From NCBI RefSeq assembly GCF_000963945.1, contig NZ_BAMW01000045.1, forward strand, positions 245,653 to 309,652: 64,000 nt of DNA, read 5' to 3'. Positions 9,760-18,446 of this stretch are shown one piece after another. Made by a program: the position numbers and the translations under genes. Origin of the DNA: Acetobacter indonesiensis. GTDB lineage: Bacteria > Pseudomonadota > Alphaproteobacteria > Acetobacterales > Acetobacteraceae. The first letter of the stretch is position 1. Every line of letters begins with the position of its first letter. The notes beneath the pieces were generated by a model. The model did no database searches. It saw nothing but the letters and a program-made list of their open reading frames with translations, and was not told the DNA's origin.

Positions 9760-12308
9760 TGGTCGAATTTGGTCAGGCTGACCTGAGAAGCTGCGATAGA
9801 GAGCCCATCCATATACCGGGAAGTATTCAGCCTCATGGCTGTCTCTTTACCTGTGATCGAGACACTTTTATTGTTCGACGCGTTTCAAAAAATATTTGCG
9901 AGTTCCTCAAAACAGAAAATATAACACCTGGAATATTGTTGAATGAATGCTTCTCTTCAAAAGTCATTCACGAAATCCGTAATGCGCTTACGAATAGCCT
10001 GTCGTTAAAGCGCCCGTCCTATCTCTTTGGTGTCGAATTTTCGCCTGAATGTATTTGTGACTTATCTGTTCATGTTTCAGACAACGAAGTCATAGTCGAG
10101 TGTGAGCCAGCTGGTTCACCAGAGATAAGTCGTCAGTCATTAAGTCATTTACGGATTATGCTTGATCGTATCCGTAATCAGTCAGATATGCAAAAGCTGT
10201 TTGACTCTGTGGCACGCCTTTTGCGCGGCATGCTTCATTATGATCGGGTGATGGTGTATCGATTTGACCCTGACTGGTCAGGTAAGGTCGTGGCTGAAGC
10301 CCGCTCTCCCGTGCTGGAAAGTTTTCTGGGGCAGCATTTCCCAAGTGCGGACATTCCTGCGCAAGCACGTGAATTGTATCGTCGAGCTCTTATTCGAACG
10401 ATTGGAGACGTCGGTTATACGCCTGTACCTTTAGATGAGTTACCGGGCTCTCCCCCTCTCGACATGTCTTTTTCCCAATTACGGAGCGTTTCCCCCATTC
10501 ATTGTGAGTATCTGACAAATATGGGCGTTGGAGCGTCCATGTCGGTCTCCTTGATTGTCGATGGTGAATTATGGGGCATGATCGCCTGTCATAATTACTC
10601 CCCAAAAACGCTTTCTTTGGCTGAACGCGCTGTTGTGAAGATGTTTGGCGAGTTCGTGGCGCTGCGTATTGTCGTACTGCTGCGTACGAACCGTTTGCTT
10701 GTAACCCAACGTACGCATGCGCTCATTGAAAATTTTTTAAGAGATTCCGTCTCCATGACGGACATGCCCTCTTATCTGCGTGCCAGAATAGCCGATTTGG
10801 AACCATTGGTTCCTTGTGATGGTCTGGCGATCTGGGTTGATTCTGAATGGACACAGTTTGGTGTTGCTCCATCTGCTGAGCATGCGGAACATTTGATAGA
10901 GTCCGCCCAAAAATTGGCTGGAAGCCATATCTGGCACACCCCTCATCTGTGCGAGACGTTTGATTGGGGGAAAACCCTATTGCCAGATGTTGCCGGGGTT
11001 ATGATTATCCCGATTTCCCCACAGCCGGGTGATTATCTGTTTCTATTCAGAAAAGAAATTATCCAAACATTGAACTGGGGTGGTGATCCCAAAAAAACGT
11101 ATAGTAGCGGCCTGCATGGTCCACGCCTGACCCCCAGAACAAGTTTTGCCATTTGGAAAGAGCAGGTTCAGGAACACTCCTATCCCTGGACAACGGATGA
11201 CATGGAGGCCGCAGGCCTGCTGCGTTCTGCGTTGATTGAGGTCATGGGCGCTTACCACCAGCAACAGCTTAAGGAACGATCAGAAGCGGATATTCGGCAA
11301 CGGATGCTGAATGAAGAACTCAGCCATCGGGTAAAAAACATTCTGGCTGTCGTGCAGTCGCTTATGGCGCGTCCCGTCCCCAAGGATCGCACAATGCAGG
11401 AGCATTTTACGGTTCTGAAGGCGCGTATCAATGCGTTGGCGCGTGCTCATGATCAGGTTGTGCGGGCTGATGGCGGCGGCCTTCTTAGACCGTTAGTTGA
11501 AGCTGAACTTGAACCTTACAGGCTTGAATCTGGTACAGTGTCGCTTGTTGGCCCCGACCTCTGGCTTACGGGCCGTGCTCTTTCTGTCATAGCTTTGGTT
11601 ATTCATGAGCTTGCGACAAATGCGGTAAAATATGGGTCATTATCCCGTCGTGAGGGGCGTATTTATGTCGAGTGGAAACTTGATGAAGATGCAAACGAAT
11701 GGGTGCTGACATGGCAGGAACTCGGGGGCCCTCCTGTTGCTGCATCAACCCGAAAGGGTTTCGGATCTGTCTTGATCGATCGCGCTATTCCGCATGAATT
11801 AAATGGTCGTGCGAAATGTGAATTTCGAACCGAAGGCCTTTTCATTCGTCTTAGTCTTCCAAGGCATCATGCAGAACTCGTTGTGAAGGAGGCAATCAGC
11901 ATGCGGAATGTAGAAACAGAAACGAGCGGTTTAACAACAGACAGCAAGCTAACCAGTTCTTCTGTGCTGATTGTTGAAGACCAACTTCTTATTGCGATGG
12001 ATATTGAGCAAGCATTGACTGAAAACGGTGTGGATACCATCCGCACAGTGTCATCTGTTTATGAAGGACTTCAGGCCATAAACAAGCAGAAACCAGATAT
12101 TGCGTTACTTGACTTCAACTTGGGCGATGAAACCTCTGTCGAAATTGCCAGTAAGCTTAAAGAGAAAAATATCCCGTTTCTGTTCGCCACAGGATACGCT
12201 GACCGTACAATGATACCGCCTGAATTTCAGTCTGTTCCTGTTGTGCGTAAGCCGTATGCAGTACAGACTGTCATTCATGAGATGGAAAAGTTACTCGCTC
12301 ACGCTTAG
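9759..12308 (+). CDS. bphP: Bacteriophytochrome histidine kinase with fused receiver domain
   Basis: An 849-residue red/far-red photoreceptor kinase. Domains in order: PAS (about 10-110) with Cys12 in the SCDREPIHIPGSIQPHG motif for biliverdin attachment; GAF (about 135-300) with FPSADIPAQARELY and SPIHCEYLTNMGV, matching the conserved Asp and His of the chromophore pocket; PHY (about 310-480) with the tongue motif PRTSFAIW; an HWE/HisKA_2-type kinase with EELSHRVKNIL (His523) and HELATNAVKYGSLS; and a C-terminal receiver domain with Asp785 in LLDFNLGDE. It is cytosolic and co-transcribed with the heme oxygenase. The fused receiver suggests intramolecular phosphotransfer or a phosphate sink. 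No DNA-binding partner regulator lies next to it, so its target is unknown. Confidence 0.93.
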   Translation: MVEFGQADLRSCDREPIHIPGSIQPHGCLFTCDRDTFIVRRVSKNICEFLKTENITPGILLNECFSSKVIHEIRNALTNSLSLKRPSYLFGVEFSPECICDLSVHVSDNEVIVECEPAGSPEISRQSLSHLRIMLDRIRNQSDMQKLFDSVARLLRGMLHYDRVMVYRFDPDWSGKVVAEARSPVLESFLGQHFPSADIPAQARELYRRALIRTIGDVGYTPVPLDELPGSPPLDMSFSQLRSVSPIHCEYLTNMGVGASMSVSLIVDGELWGMIACHNYSPKTLSLAERAVVKMFGEFVALRIVVLLRTNRLLVTQRTHALIENFLRDSVSMTDMPSYLRARIADLEPLVPCDGLAIWVDSEWTQFGVAPSAEHAEHLIESAQKLAGSHIWHTPHLCETFDWGKTLLPDVAGVMIIPISPQPGDYLFLFRKEIIQTLNWGGDPKKTYSSGLHGPRLTPRTSFAIWKEQVQEHSYPWTTDDMEAAGLLRSALIEVMGAYHQQQLKERSEADIRQRMLNEELSHRVKNILAVVQSLMARPVPKDRTMQEHFTVLKARINALARAHDQVVRADGGGLLRPLVEAELEPYRLESGTVSLVGPDLWLTGRALSVIALVIHELATNAVKYGSLSRREGRIYVEWKLDEDANEWVLTWQELGGPPVAASTRKGFGSVLIDRAIPHELNGRAKCEFRTEGLFIRLSLPRHHAELVVKEAISMRNVETETSGLTTDSKLTSSSVLIVEDQLLIAMDIEQALTENGVDTIRTVSSVYEGLQAINKQKPDIALLDFNLGDETSVEIASKLKEKNIPFLFATGYADRTMIPPEFQSVPVVRKPYAVQTVIHEMEKLLAHA

Positions 12309-12313
12309 GCGGG

Positions 12314-12354
12314 TAAATAAGGTCAAACTTTATCAGGAATTCTGACCTTATTTA
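12314..12354. terminator. Likely bidirectional terminator hairpin
   Basis: Twelve-base perfect arms, taaataaggtca at 12314-12325 and tgaccttattta at 12343-12354, surround a 17-base loop between convergent bphP and the metallophosphoesterase gene. The AT-rich outer part of the stem supplies A/T runs on both sides. Confidence 0.65.
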
Positions 12355-12369
12355 TTTCACTGACAAATA

Positions 12370-13329
12370 TCAGGTGTTATGTGGCGAAATGGTCTGAAAG
12401 CCATATGTGCGGTAAGATGGCGTAACACGGCCATTTTCTACCTGCACAACCATATACCCCTCGGGTGTGCCCAGACGGGTTCCATGCCACCAGTTACCGG
12501 AAACGGCTCCGCCGGTAATATAGGGCACACCATGCCACTGGACTGTTTCTAGAACGTGGGTGTGCCCCTGAAAGACGGCCAGAACATTATATTGGTCAAA
12601 AAGATCGACAACTTCCCAAGCATTGATTACCCGAATACCCATATGTTTGGGCGCTTGCTTGGGCGGCGCATCGTAGTCTTCCATGGCCGTTACTAACGGG
12701 ATGTGGACAGACACGATAACGGGGGTGCCTACTGGCATATGCTCCAGATCCTGACGCAACCAGTTCAATTGAGCTTCGTTTATACGCCCTTCGTAGGAGT
12801 GATCGTCAGTAATTCCGATTGAATCCAAAACAATAAAGTGAACCCCTTTATGGTCAAAAGAATAATACGTTGGCCCAAATCTGTCCTGATAGAATTTTTT
12901 TCCATAAAGCGGGTCAGAAGCGAGAACATCGCTCTCGTTATAAATTCCCATACAGTCATGATTACCGATGGTATTATAAACCGGAAGATGCAGTGTTTGT
13001 GCTGTTTCTGTATAAAGATCCCGTAAAGCAAGAGAGCGTGCCCGTGATACTTTCATGGAATCATAGACGTGATCTCCCCCATGCAGAGCAAAATCAGCCT
13101 TTTCCTTGCTCGCTTGGACGAAGCAATCGTGACATCCAACGGCAGCATTTAACTCAGGTTCAATATGAGTATCCGTTATAAACAGAAAATTAAATGGCTC
13201 ATGCGGTTTCAGTGGTGGTCGTTGAGGCGCTAATGCAAATGCGGGTCTTTGGCTAAAGGTTGTTGCCGTAACCAGCCCCGCCACACCAGAGTTGCGAAGA
13301 AAAGATCGTCTTGAAAAATGCTTTATCAT
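12370..13329 (-). CDS. Tat-exported calcineurin-like metallophosphoesterase
   Basis: About 319 residues from the chosen ATG at 13329; the longer reading frame to 13389 would put 20 residues in front of a clear Tat signal (SRRSFLRNSG), so the later start is preferred. The mature part has the full metallophosphatase set: ITDTHIEP (Asp, His), GGDHVYD, IGNHDCMG, SVHIPL and FQGHTHV, which bind two metals. It resembles CpdA/acid-phosphatase-like phosphohydrolases in domain order, but the substrate is unknown. Location is inferred periplasmic. It is convergent with bphP and stands apart from other genes. Confidence 0.85.
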   Translation of the reverse strand: MIKHFSRRSFLRNSGVAGLVTATTFSQRPAFALAPQRPPLKPHEPFNFLFITDTHIEPELNAAVGCHDCFVQASKEKADFALHGGDHVYDSMKVSRARSLALRDLYTETAQTLHLPVYNTIGNHDCMGIYNESDVLASDPLYGKKFYQDRFGPTYYSFDHKGVHFIVLDSIGITDDHSYEGRINEAQLNWLRQDLEHMPVGTPVIVSVHIPLVTAMEDYDAPPKQAPKHMGIRVINAWEVVDLFDQYNVLAVFQGHTHVLETVQWHGVPYITGGAVSGNWWHGTRLGTPEGYMVVQVENGRVTPSYRTYGFQTISPHNT

Positions 13330-13496
13330 GGCGCTCTGGTGCTGTTTGTAGGGATTATTTTTTACAGTAGAATAAGCATAACAGAGCACAATTCTTAGAA
13401 AATGAAATTTTTATGAAATAAGAATGGAAATCATGAATGGAGAAATTTCAAATAGACTTCATCCTTAATTATATAGGCTGTTTATTTGAGGCATTA

Positions 13497-14771
13497 TCAA
13501 GAATCCCATCCTATCTTATCCGCTACTCGTCCCCATGCAATCCGGCCCGCAACCCCCATTTTCCATGCAAAATGTCCTGCAATAGGCTTCACTGACGTGG
13601 TCGGAAATAAGGGAGCCTCCTGCCCCATTATAGAATGAGCTATATTCTTTCCCATCACAGTTGCCATAGCAACGCCACGCCCATTGTACCCCACGCATGC
13701 GATCAGTCCGGGCTCTGGTTCATGCCAGTGTGGATAGTGGTCAAGGGTCACTGCTAATTGGCCATTCCAACCATGGCTCCACCCTACAGTTTTCAAGGCG
13801 GGCCATAAATGAAGGGCTCTTTGCATTAAATAAGGAAAAGCCGAGGCACCATTTAGAGCGTGGGAGTAAGATCTTCCTCCCATCAGAAGGCGTCTTTGCG
13901 TGTCAACACGATAATATGTGGTGATCTGACCAAGCTCATAAAGCACTTCATGTTGGTTCAATATCTGTTCGGCCAGACCATCCGGCAACGGGGTGCTGGC
14001 CACAATACCGCTGAAGACGGGCACAACAGATCTACGCAATTTATCCCAACTGTGGTCGGTATAGCCATTTGTTGCAAAAACAACCTGTTCTGCAACAACT
14101 ACGCCATCATGCGTCTGCACATGCCATTTATTGTTCTCTCGTTTGAAGGAAAGCACGCGTGTCTCACCGTAAAGCAAAGCGCCAGCCTGTACCGCAGCCT
14201 GTGCAAGACCCCGTGTATAAGACAAAGGATCAAGTTGTCCCCCTCGCCTGTCTAACATCCCGGCGGAATAGGTTGAATTCCCCGTGCGGGCCTGCATTTC
14301 ATCAGGCTCCAACCACTCAACCGGCCAACCGCGAGCTAGACATTCTTCGGTAAGTTTACGTAGAGCGGGTAATTGAGCTGGAGCCGTAGCCGCACGGATT
14401 GTCCCACCATTTTGCGCATCACACTGAATGTTATGTTTCTGGATAAGATCAAAAACAACGGCGGGTGCATTCCATGCTGCTTCAACCAGTTTTGGGCCTA
14501 GAATAGGCCCAAAATCCTTTTCAACATCAGAGGGTAATGGTTTTAACCCGGGATTAACCTGCCCGCCATTGCGTCCTGATGCTCCCCAACCTGGCTGTTG
14601 GGCTTCTAAAACCACCGTAGATCGACCACTCTCTGCAAGATGAAGAGCCATTGAAAGACCCGTTATGCCGCCACCAATAATAACAACATCTGCATGCTTT
14701 TCTCCCCTTAATGAAGGGTAGGCAGTGCCCGGACCATTATCAGCAGCATACAGGCTACCAATCCTTCTCAT
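13497..14771 (-). CDS. FAD-dependent amine oxidase of the PuuB (gamma-glutamylputrescine oxidase) type
   Basis: A 424-residue DAO-family flavoprotein. The N-terminal Rossmann motif VVIIGGGITGLSMALHLAE is at about residues 29-47, followed by GWGASGRNGGQVNPG, a signature of PuuB/OrdL-like oxidases. The C-terminal GYNGRGVAMATVMGKNIA is the second FAD contact. Such enzymes oxidise gamma-glutamylated or free amines to aldehydes in the cytoplasm. Its start overlaps the stop of the upstream aldehyde dehydrogenase (ATGA), giving an oxidase/dehydrogenase pair like puuB-puuC. The gamma-glutamyl ligase puuA is absent from the window, so the substrate may be a free amine. Confidence 0.83.
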   Translation of the reverse strand: MRRIGSLYAADNGPGTAYPSLRGEKHADVVIIGGGITGLSMALHLAESGRSTVVLEAQQPGWGASGRNGGQVNPGLKPLPSDVEKDFGPILGPKLVEAAWNAPAVVFDLIQKHNIQCDAQNGGTIRAATAPAQLPALRKLTEECLARGWPVEWLEPDEMQARTGNSTYSAGMLDRRGGQLDPLSYTRGLAQAAVQAGALLYGETRVLSFKRENNKWHVQTHDGVVVAEQVVFATNGYTDHSWDKLRRSVVPVFSGIVASTPLPDGLAEQILNQHEVLYELGQITTYYRVDTQRRLLMGGRSYSHALNGASAFPYLMQRALHLWPALKTVGWSHGWNGQLAVTLDHYPHWHEPEPGLIACVGYNGRGVAMATVMGKNIAHSIMGQEAPLFPTTSVKPIAGHFAWKMGVAGRIAWGRVADKIGWDS

Positions 14772-16201
14772 TCTGCGGCACCAAAACCGATAATTGCTTT
14801 GATTTCCAGAAAGTCAGTTAGCCCAAAGTCACTGCATTCCCGACCGTTTCCAGATTGGCCGTATCCACCAAATGGTGCTGCCACAGTCCACGCGGCTCCA
14901 TTGATATTTACATTCCCGGCCCGCAGACGGCGCGCAACAGAGCGGGCATGCGTCAAATCACCAGATTGAACATAGGCAGCCAAACCGTAAGGCGTATCGT
15001 TGGCAATCGCGATGGCATGGTTTTCGTCATCATATGCTAAAATTGACAGGACCGGCCCAAATATTTCTTCACGCGAAATAGTCATTTGCGGTTCGACATT
15101 GCCAAATACTGTCGGCTTTACATAATATCCGGTCTCAAGCCCCTCAGGTTTCCCTAAGCCACCAGTCACGAGTGTTGCGCCCTCTTCAATCCCTTTACTT
15201 ATAAGGGCCTGAATGCGTTCAAACTGAATGTTGCTGACGACTGGGCCAAGTTGCGTGTTTTCATCCGTGGGGGAACCAAGTTTAAACGTTTCAGCCATTT
15301 CCTTCGCAATGGCCATGGCCTGTTCCATTTTTTCACGCGGTACAAGCATACGAGTGGGCGCATCACAAGACTGTCCGGAATTACTGAAGCAGCCTTTAAC
15401 ACCCCGCTTTACGGCATCTTCAAAATCAGCATCAGGAAGAATAATGTTTGGTGACTTTCCTCCAAGTTCCTGATGCACTCGTTTGATCGTATCAGCCGCT
15501 AATTTAGCAACCGCTGCACCGGCTCGTGTTGACCCTGTAATTGACACCATATCAATATCAGGGTGACGGGCTATTGCTTCACCAACCCCAGGTCCGTCAC
15601 CATTTACCATATTATAGACACCGGCGGGTAACCCTGCTTCGTCAATAATTTCGCTAAAAACTAAAGCGCTAAGCGGTGCAACTTCGCTTGGTTTCATAAC
15701 AAGAGTACATCCAGCGGCCAATGCAGGTGCCACTTTGCACATGATCTGGTTCATCGGCCAGTTCCACGGCGTTATCAGCCCCGCAATCCCTACTGGCTCC
15801 CGCGTGATGAGCATATCTCCCCGTGGCTCATCAAACACGTAACGCTTCAACGTAGAGATCATTTCTTCCAGATGAGCCATGCCTGCCCAAGTCTGACTGT
15901 CCCGTGCACGGGCAATCGGTGAGCCCATTTCCAAAGAAATTGCCTGAGCCATATCTTCTGAGCGTTTTTTATAGACTGTCAGAATACGTTCCAACATGGA
16001 CAGGCGTTCTTCGCGTGAGGTAATGGACCACGCAGGAAATGCTTTCCGTGCCGATGCTACAGCTCTGTTCACATCTTCAGCGTTTCCAAGCGCAATAGTG
16101 GCGCAGACCGTTTCAGTAGCCGGGTTGATGACATCCAATGTTGCCGTGCTAACTGGCGCAATCCATTTTCCATCATAATAAAACTGCAAAGCATGTGACA
16201 T
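14768..16201 (-). CDS. NAD(P)-dependent aldehyde dehydrogenase
   Basis: About 477 residues. Met7 of the longest frame (ATG at 16201) is taken as start because GAGGAAA precedes it by about ten bases. Motifs: TPWNWPMNQ and SITGSTRAGAAV for cofactor binding, VHQELGGKSPNI with the general-base Glu, and FSNSGQSCDAPTRM with the catalytic Cys. It oxidises aldehydes to acids in the cytoplasm. Coupled to the PuuB-like oxidase and next to the TTQ amine dehydrogenase cluster, it probably clears amine-derived aldehydes (PuuC-like role). Substrate specificity cannot be read from sequence. Confidence 0.92.
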   Translation of the reverse strand: MSHALQFYYDGKWIAPVSTATLDVINPATETVCATIALGNAEDVNRAVASARKAFPAWSITSREERLSMLERILTVYKKRSEDMAQAISLEMGSPIARARDSQTWAGMAHLEEMISTLKRYVFDEPRGDMLITREPVGIAGLITPWNWPMNQIMCKVAPALAAGCTLVMKPSEVAPLSALVFSEIIDEAGLPAGVYNMVNGDGPGVGEAIARHPDIDMVSITGSTRAGAAVAKLAADTIKRVHQELGGKSPNIILPDADFEDAVKRGVKGCFSNSGQSCDAPTRMLVPREKMEQAMAIAKEMAETFKLGSPTDENTQLGPVVSNIQFERIQALISKGIEEGATLVTGGLGKPEGLETGYYVKPTVFGNVEPQMTISREEIFGPVLSILAYDDENHAIAIANDTPYGLAAYVQSGDLTHARSVARRLRAGNVNINGAAWTVAAPFGGYGQSGNGRECSDFGLTDFLEIKAIIGFGAAE

Positions 16202-16290
16202 GGTAAGTCTTTTCCTCATAAAAAAATATTGGGATCGACCATACGATAATTTGTTGCGATAGTGATGCGAACAACAAGGACTGAAGAAGA

Positions 16291-16890
16291 ATGACAGCTT
16301 TGATTCTGGCGCAGGCTGCGCTTTGGGGCACGGTGCTTTTGACTGTCGCTGTGGTACTGTTGTTGCTTCAACGGGTTAGAGCATTGTATCGCAAAATTGC
16401 GCCTTTGGGGGCGTTGTCGCCAGTTCAGCCGACCACCAGCATGCTGGACACCCATAATCTGGTCACGCTTGCTGGAAACGAAATCAGTATTGGCGGGACC
16501 AGAGGAAACGGACGAAAGCTGCTTCTTCTGTTTGTCTCTGGAACGTGCCTCGTGTCGCAGAAAATGGCCTCGATCACGCAGGATTTCTGTAAACGGGAAA
16601 ACCTCGACCTGTTTTTTGTCGGCGATGATACCCCGGCCGCTCAACAAGCCGCTTTGCATACTTTGGGAATTGAAGCGTCCAGCATGATCAATACCACCAG
16701 TATTGGTAAAATCCTGGGGGTTGATCGGGTTCCTTTTGCCGTATTGCTTGCCGCTGACGGGACGGTTGAAGCGCGCGGGCTTGTTAATAACCGAGAACAC
16801 CTGGAAAGCTTGTTGAGCGTCATGGAAACCGGGCATAGCTCTATTCAGTCCTACCTTGACGCCCATCCTCATGCTCTTTCACCCTCTTAA
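16291..16890 (+). CDS. MauD-like membrane thioredoxin-fold protein, degenerate active site
   Basis: A 199-residue protein resembling MauD: one N-terminal transmembrane helix (about 5-27), then a thioredoxin-like domain. Compared with the canonical MauD encoded at 18433-19026, the CPVC motif is replaced by CLVS in FVSGTCLVSQKM, leaving a single Cys. Domain layout matches (KLLLLFVSGTC versus MLLMFVSADC, and GVDRVPFAVLLAADG versus GRLPTIVVLSQDG). It lies on the opposite strand from the amine dehydrogenase genes; its stop overlaps that of the cytochrome at 16887 by convergent TAA codons. A Shine-Dalgarno (GAAGAAG) precedes ATG. It may be a chaperone that no longer catalyses disulfide exchange; function is inferred only. 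Confidence 0.7.
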   Translation: MTALILAQAALWGTVLLTVAVVLLLLQRVRALYRKIAPLGALSPVQPTTSMLDTHNLVTLAGNEISIGGTRGNGRKLLLLFVSGTCLVSQKMASITQDFCKRENLDLFFVGDDTPAAQQAALHTLGIEASSMINTTSIGKILGVDRVPFAVLLAADGTVEARGLVNNREHLESLLSVMETGHSSIQSYLDAHPHALSPS

Positions 16891-17390
16891 CGGGGGCATT
16901 GCGCTGCGGCGCGCGATAGAACTTCGGCCCGTAACGCCAGCAGATTAGTCGTGGTTATAGGCTGAGCCCGTAGGGTATGTATCTCTGCTGCTGTAAACGG
17001 TTTCGTGCCAGCAGGTGTGCTCTTTCCGCCCATACGGAAAAGAACAAAATTCATGACATCCGCTAGCTCCTGATCATCACGGATCAAGGACATGGAAACC
17101 CCGGGAACACGCCCAATATAAGCCCTGCCCTCTGTCGAGCACGTAAACGTACCTACATGATCGCGGAGTAACGGAACGAAGGTTCGTGTCGATATCCCCT
17201 CAATACCATGGCACCCGCCGCAGTGAGTAAGGTAGTTGGTTGTTGCGTGGTCAAGGAGAGCCGCATCTGATGTGCAGGGGAAAACCCCGCACACCAAAGC
17301 TGTAAGACCTGTTAGTGCCCGTTTTTTTAACAAGCACGCTAGGGGTGATAGTTGGGAGAAAATAGTCTTACGGAATAGGATGTGCAGCAT
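16887..17390 (-). CDS. Exported single-heme c-type cytochrome of the amine dehydrogenase cluster
   Basis: A 167-residue protein with an N-terminal hydrophobic segment (about 25-45) and one heme motif CGGCH near residues 57-61. A Met in GVSMSLIRDD could be the sixth heme ligand. After that comes the typical C-terminal helix ELADVMNFVLF. It overlaps the preceding cytochrome gene by 23 bases at the end of the aau operon. One heme motif and short length exclude a MauG-type diheme enzyme. It may pass electrons from the TTQ enzyme or the other cytochrome; the exact partner is not known. Confidence 0.8.
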   Translation of the reverse strand: MLHILFRKTIFSQLSPLACLLKKRALTGLTALVCGVFPCTSDAALLDHATTNYLTHCGGCHGIEGISTRTFVPLLRDHVGTFTCSTEGRAYIGRVPGVSMSLIRDDQELADVMNFVLFRMGGKSTPAGTKPFTAAEIHTLRAQPITTTNLLALRAEVLSRAAAQCPR

Positions 17391-17841
17391 TCAAAGCATT
17401 CCGTTCAGCCTGTATTTCTGAACCTTTTTTCGGAGTTGAACGTGCCGCTTTAATGTCATCCGCTGTGATGGTCGGTGTCGGCTTGCTGTCGCTCAGGGAA
17501 GCCACGTAAGTCAGAACGGCAGCAATGTCATCATCAGACAGGGCTTTCAGTGACGGCATGAAACCGGCATAGCTGACACCGCCAGCCTGAATGGGGCCGT
17601 GCAGTCCATTGAGGACAACATCTGCCAGATATTTTTTCCCTTCCGGGGTCGCTGCAATTTTATCAATCCGGCCTTTCAGCACTGGAAACTGGCCTGGCAT
17701 CCCTGCCCCACCGGCCTGATGGCAGACAGAGCAGTTGGCGTTATAGACCGCAGCACCATCTGATGCTGCATTGGCAGAGCCCGCCAGAACCTGGGCTACA
17801 GCCGCTACGCCAGCAAGAAGAAGAAGGCTACGTTTAATCAT
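17368..17841 (-). CDS. Periplasmic single-heme cytochrome c, probable electron acceptor of the amine dehydrogenase
   Basis: About 157 residues from ATG 17841, chosen because it overlaps the aauA stop (ATGA) and starts a clean Sec signal (MIKRSLLLLAGVAAVAQVL, cleavage near SANA). The mature domain has one CSVCH heme motif, GMPGQFPVLKGR, and Met in YAGFMPSLKALSDDDI as likely axial ligand, followed by AAVLTYVASL. This is a class I cytochrome c. Directly behind the TTQ light chain, it is the obvious acceptor of electrons from amine oxidation (inference). A charged tail of about 40 residues follows the heme domain. Confidence 0.85.
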   Translation of the reverse strand: MIKRSLLLLAGVAAVAQVLAGSANAASDGAAVYNANCSVCHQAGGAGMPGQFPVLKGRIDKIAATPEGKKYLADVVLNGLHGPIQAGGVSYAGFMPSLKALSDDDIAAVLTYVASLSDSKPTPTITADDIKAARSTPKKGSEIQAERNALNAAHPIP

Positions 17842-18446
17842 GATGCATTTCCAACAATTACAGATGTAGAACAATTATAGATTAGCGCACCTGTGCCAAA
17901 ACACCAGATGATATCGTTATTCGCCTGCGGTCGATAACTTGGTTGATCACCTTCTGTGCCAAGGCACATGGGCTGGCTACACGCATCCTGCCCACAACAA
18001 TCTCGATACGCAACAAGGTAGGATTGGCCATCACCGGGGTTAAAACACGTCCCAATCCAAGACGTTGGGGAGGGACTTGTACCCGGCGGGCAGCTATGAA
18101 CACCCCCGCCGCAAGACGCGCAGAGATAGCCATCAATGGCGCAATAACGCCAGTAGTTGCAGGCTGTAGGGTCTTTCGTTTGCGCCTCAGCAGCGAAAGG
18201 CGTCGGTGCTTTGAATTTCGGTGCTGGTTTTGAAGGTGTCGCGGCAGATGCCCGCATGACAGGTAACGTCGGCACCAATGCGCCGAATGTTGCCCAAGCG
18301 CCTGCACGCCCCAGCAGGCTACGCCGAGAACTGCGACTGGCGACATGCCTTGTCAGACGTTCGACTGCACGATCAAGTAGATTGCGTGACTGCGATTCTT
18401 TTTCACCACTCGTGTTTGCACGCGCAGACACATCAGACAGCAGCAT
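17838..18446 (-). CDS. aauA: Aralkylamine-type (TTQ) amine dehydrogenase light chain
   Basis: A 202-residue precursor of a TTQ-bearing small subunit. A long N-region leads to a Tat signal (SSRRSLLGRAG at 39-49), needed because TTQ small subunits fold with many disulfides. The mature part has at least 12 Cys, including YWRYCAIDGYLC and YRDCCGQDAC. Trp130 (SWIGTC) and Trp181 (IIWCFG) are 51 residues apart, as for the two Trp that form TTQ in methylamine dehydrogenase (57 and 108), and Asp149 sits 19 after the first, matching catalytic Asp76. YRPQANNDIIWCFG resembles aromatic amine dehydrogenase more than methylamine dehydrogenase. The start overlaps mauD by 14 bases. Substrate (tyramine, phenylethylamine or similar) is inferred. 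Confidence 0.92.
   Translation of the reverse strand: MLLSDVSARANTSGEKESQSRNLLDRAVERLTRHVASRSSRRSLLGRAGAWATFGALVPTLPVMRASAATPSKPAPKFKAPTPFAAEAQTKDPTACNYWRYCAIDGYLCASCGGGVHSCPPGTSPSPTSWIGTCFNPGDGQSYLVAYRDCCGQDACSQPMCLGTEGDQPSYRPQANNDIIWCFGTGALIYNCSTSVIVGNAS

Noticed and set aside
16216..16872. Long minus-strand open frame (218 residues) opposite the MauD-like gene
   Set aside because: It is the antisense shadow of the recognisable MauD-like protein; its composition (many Arg, Gln, Ser) and lack of family features argue against coding.
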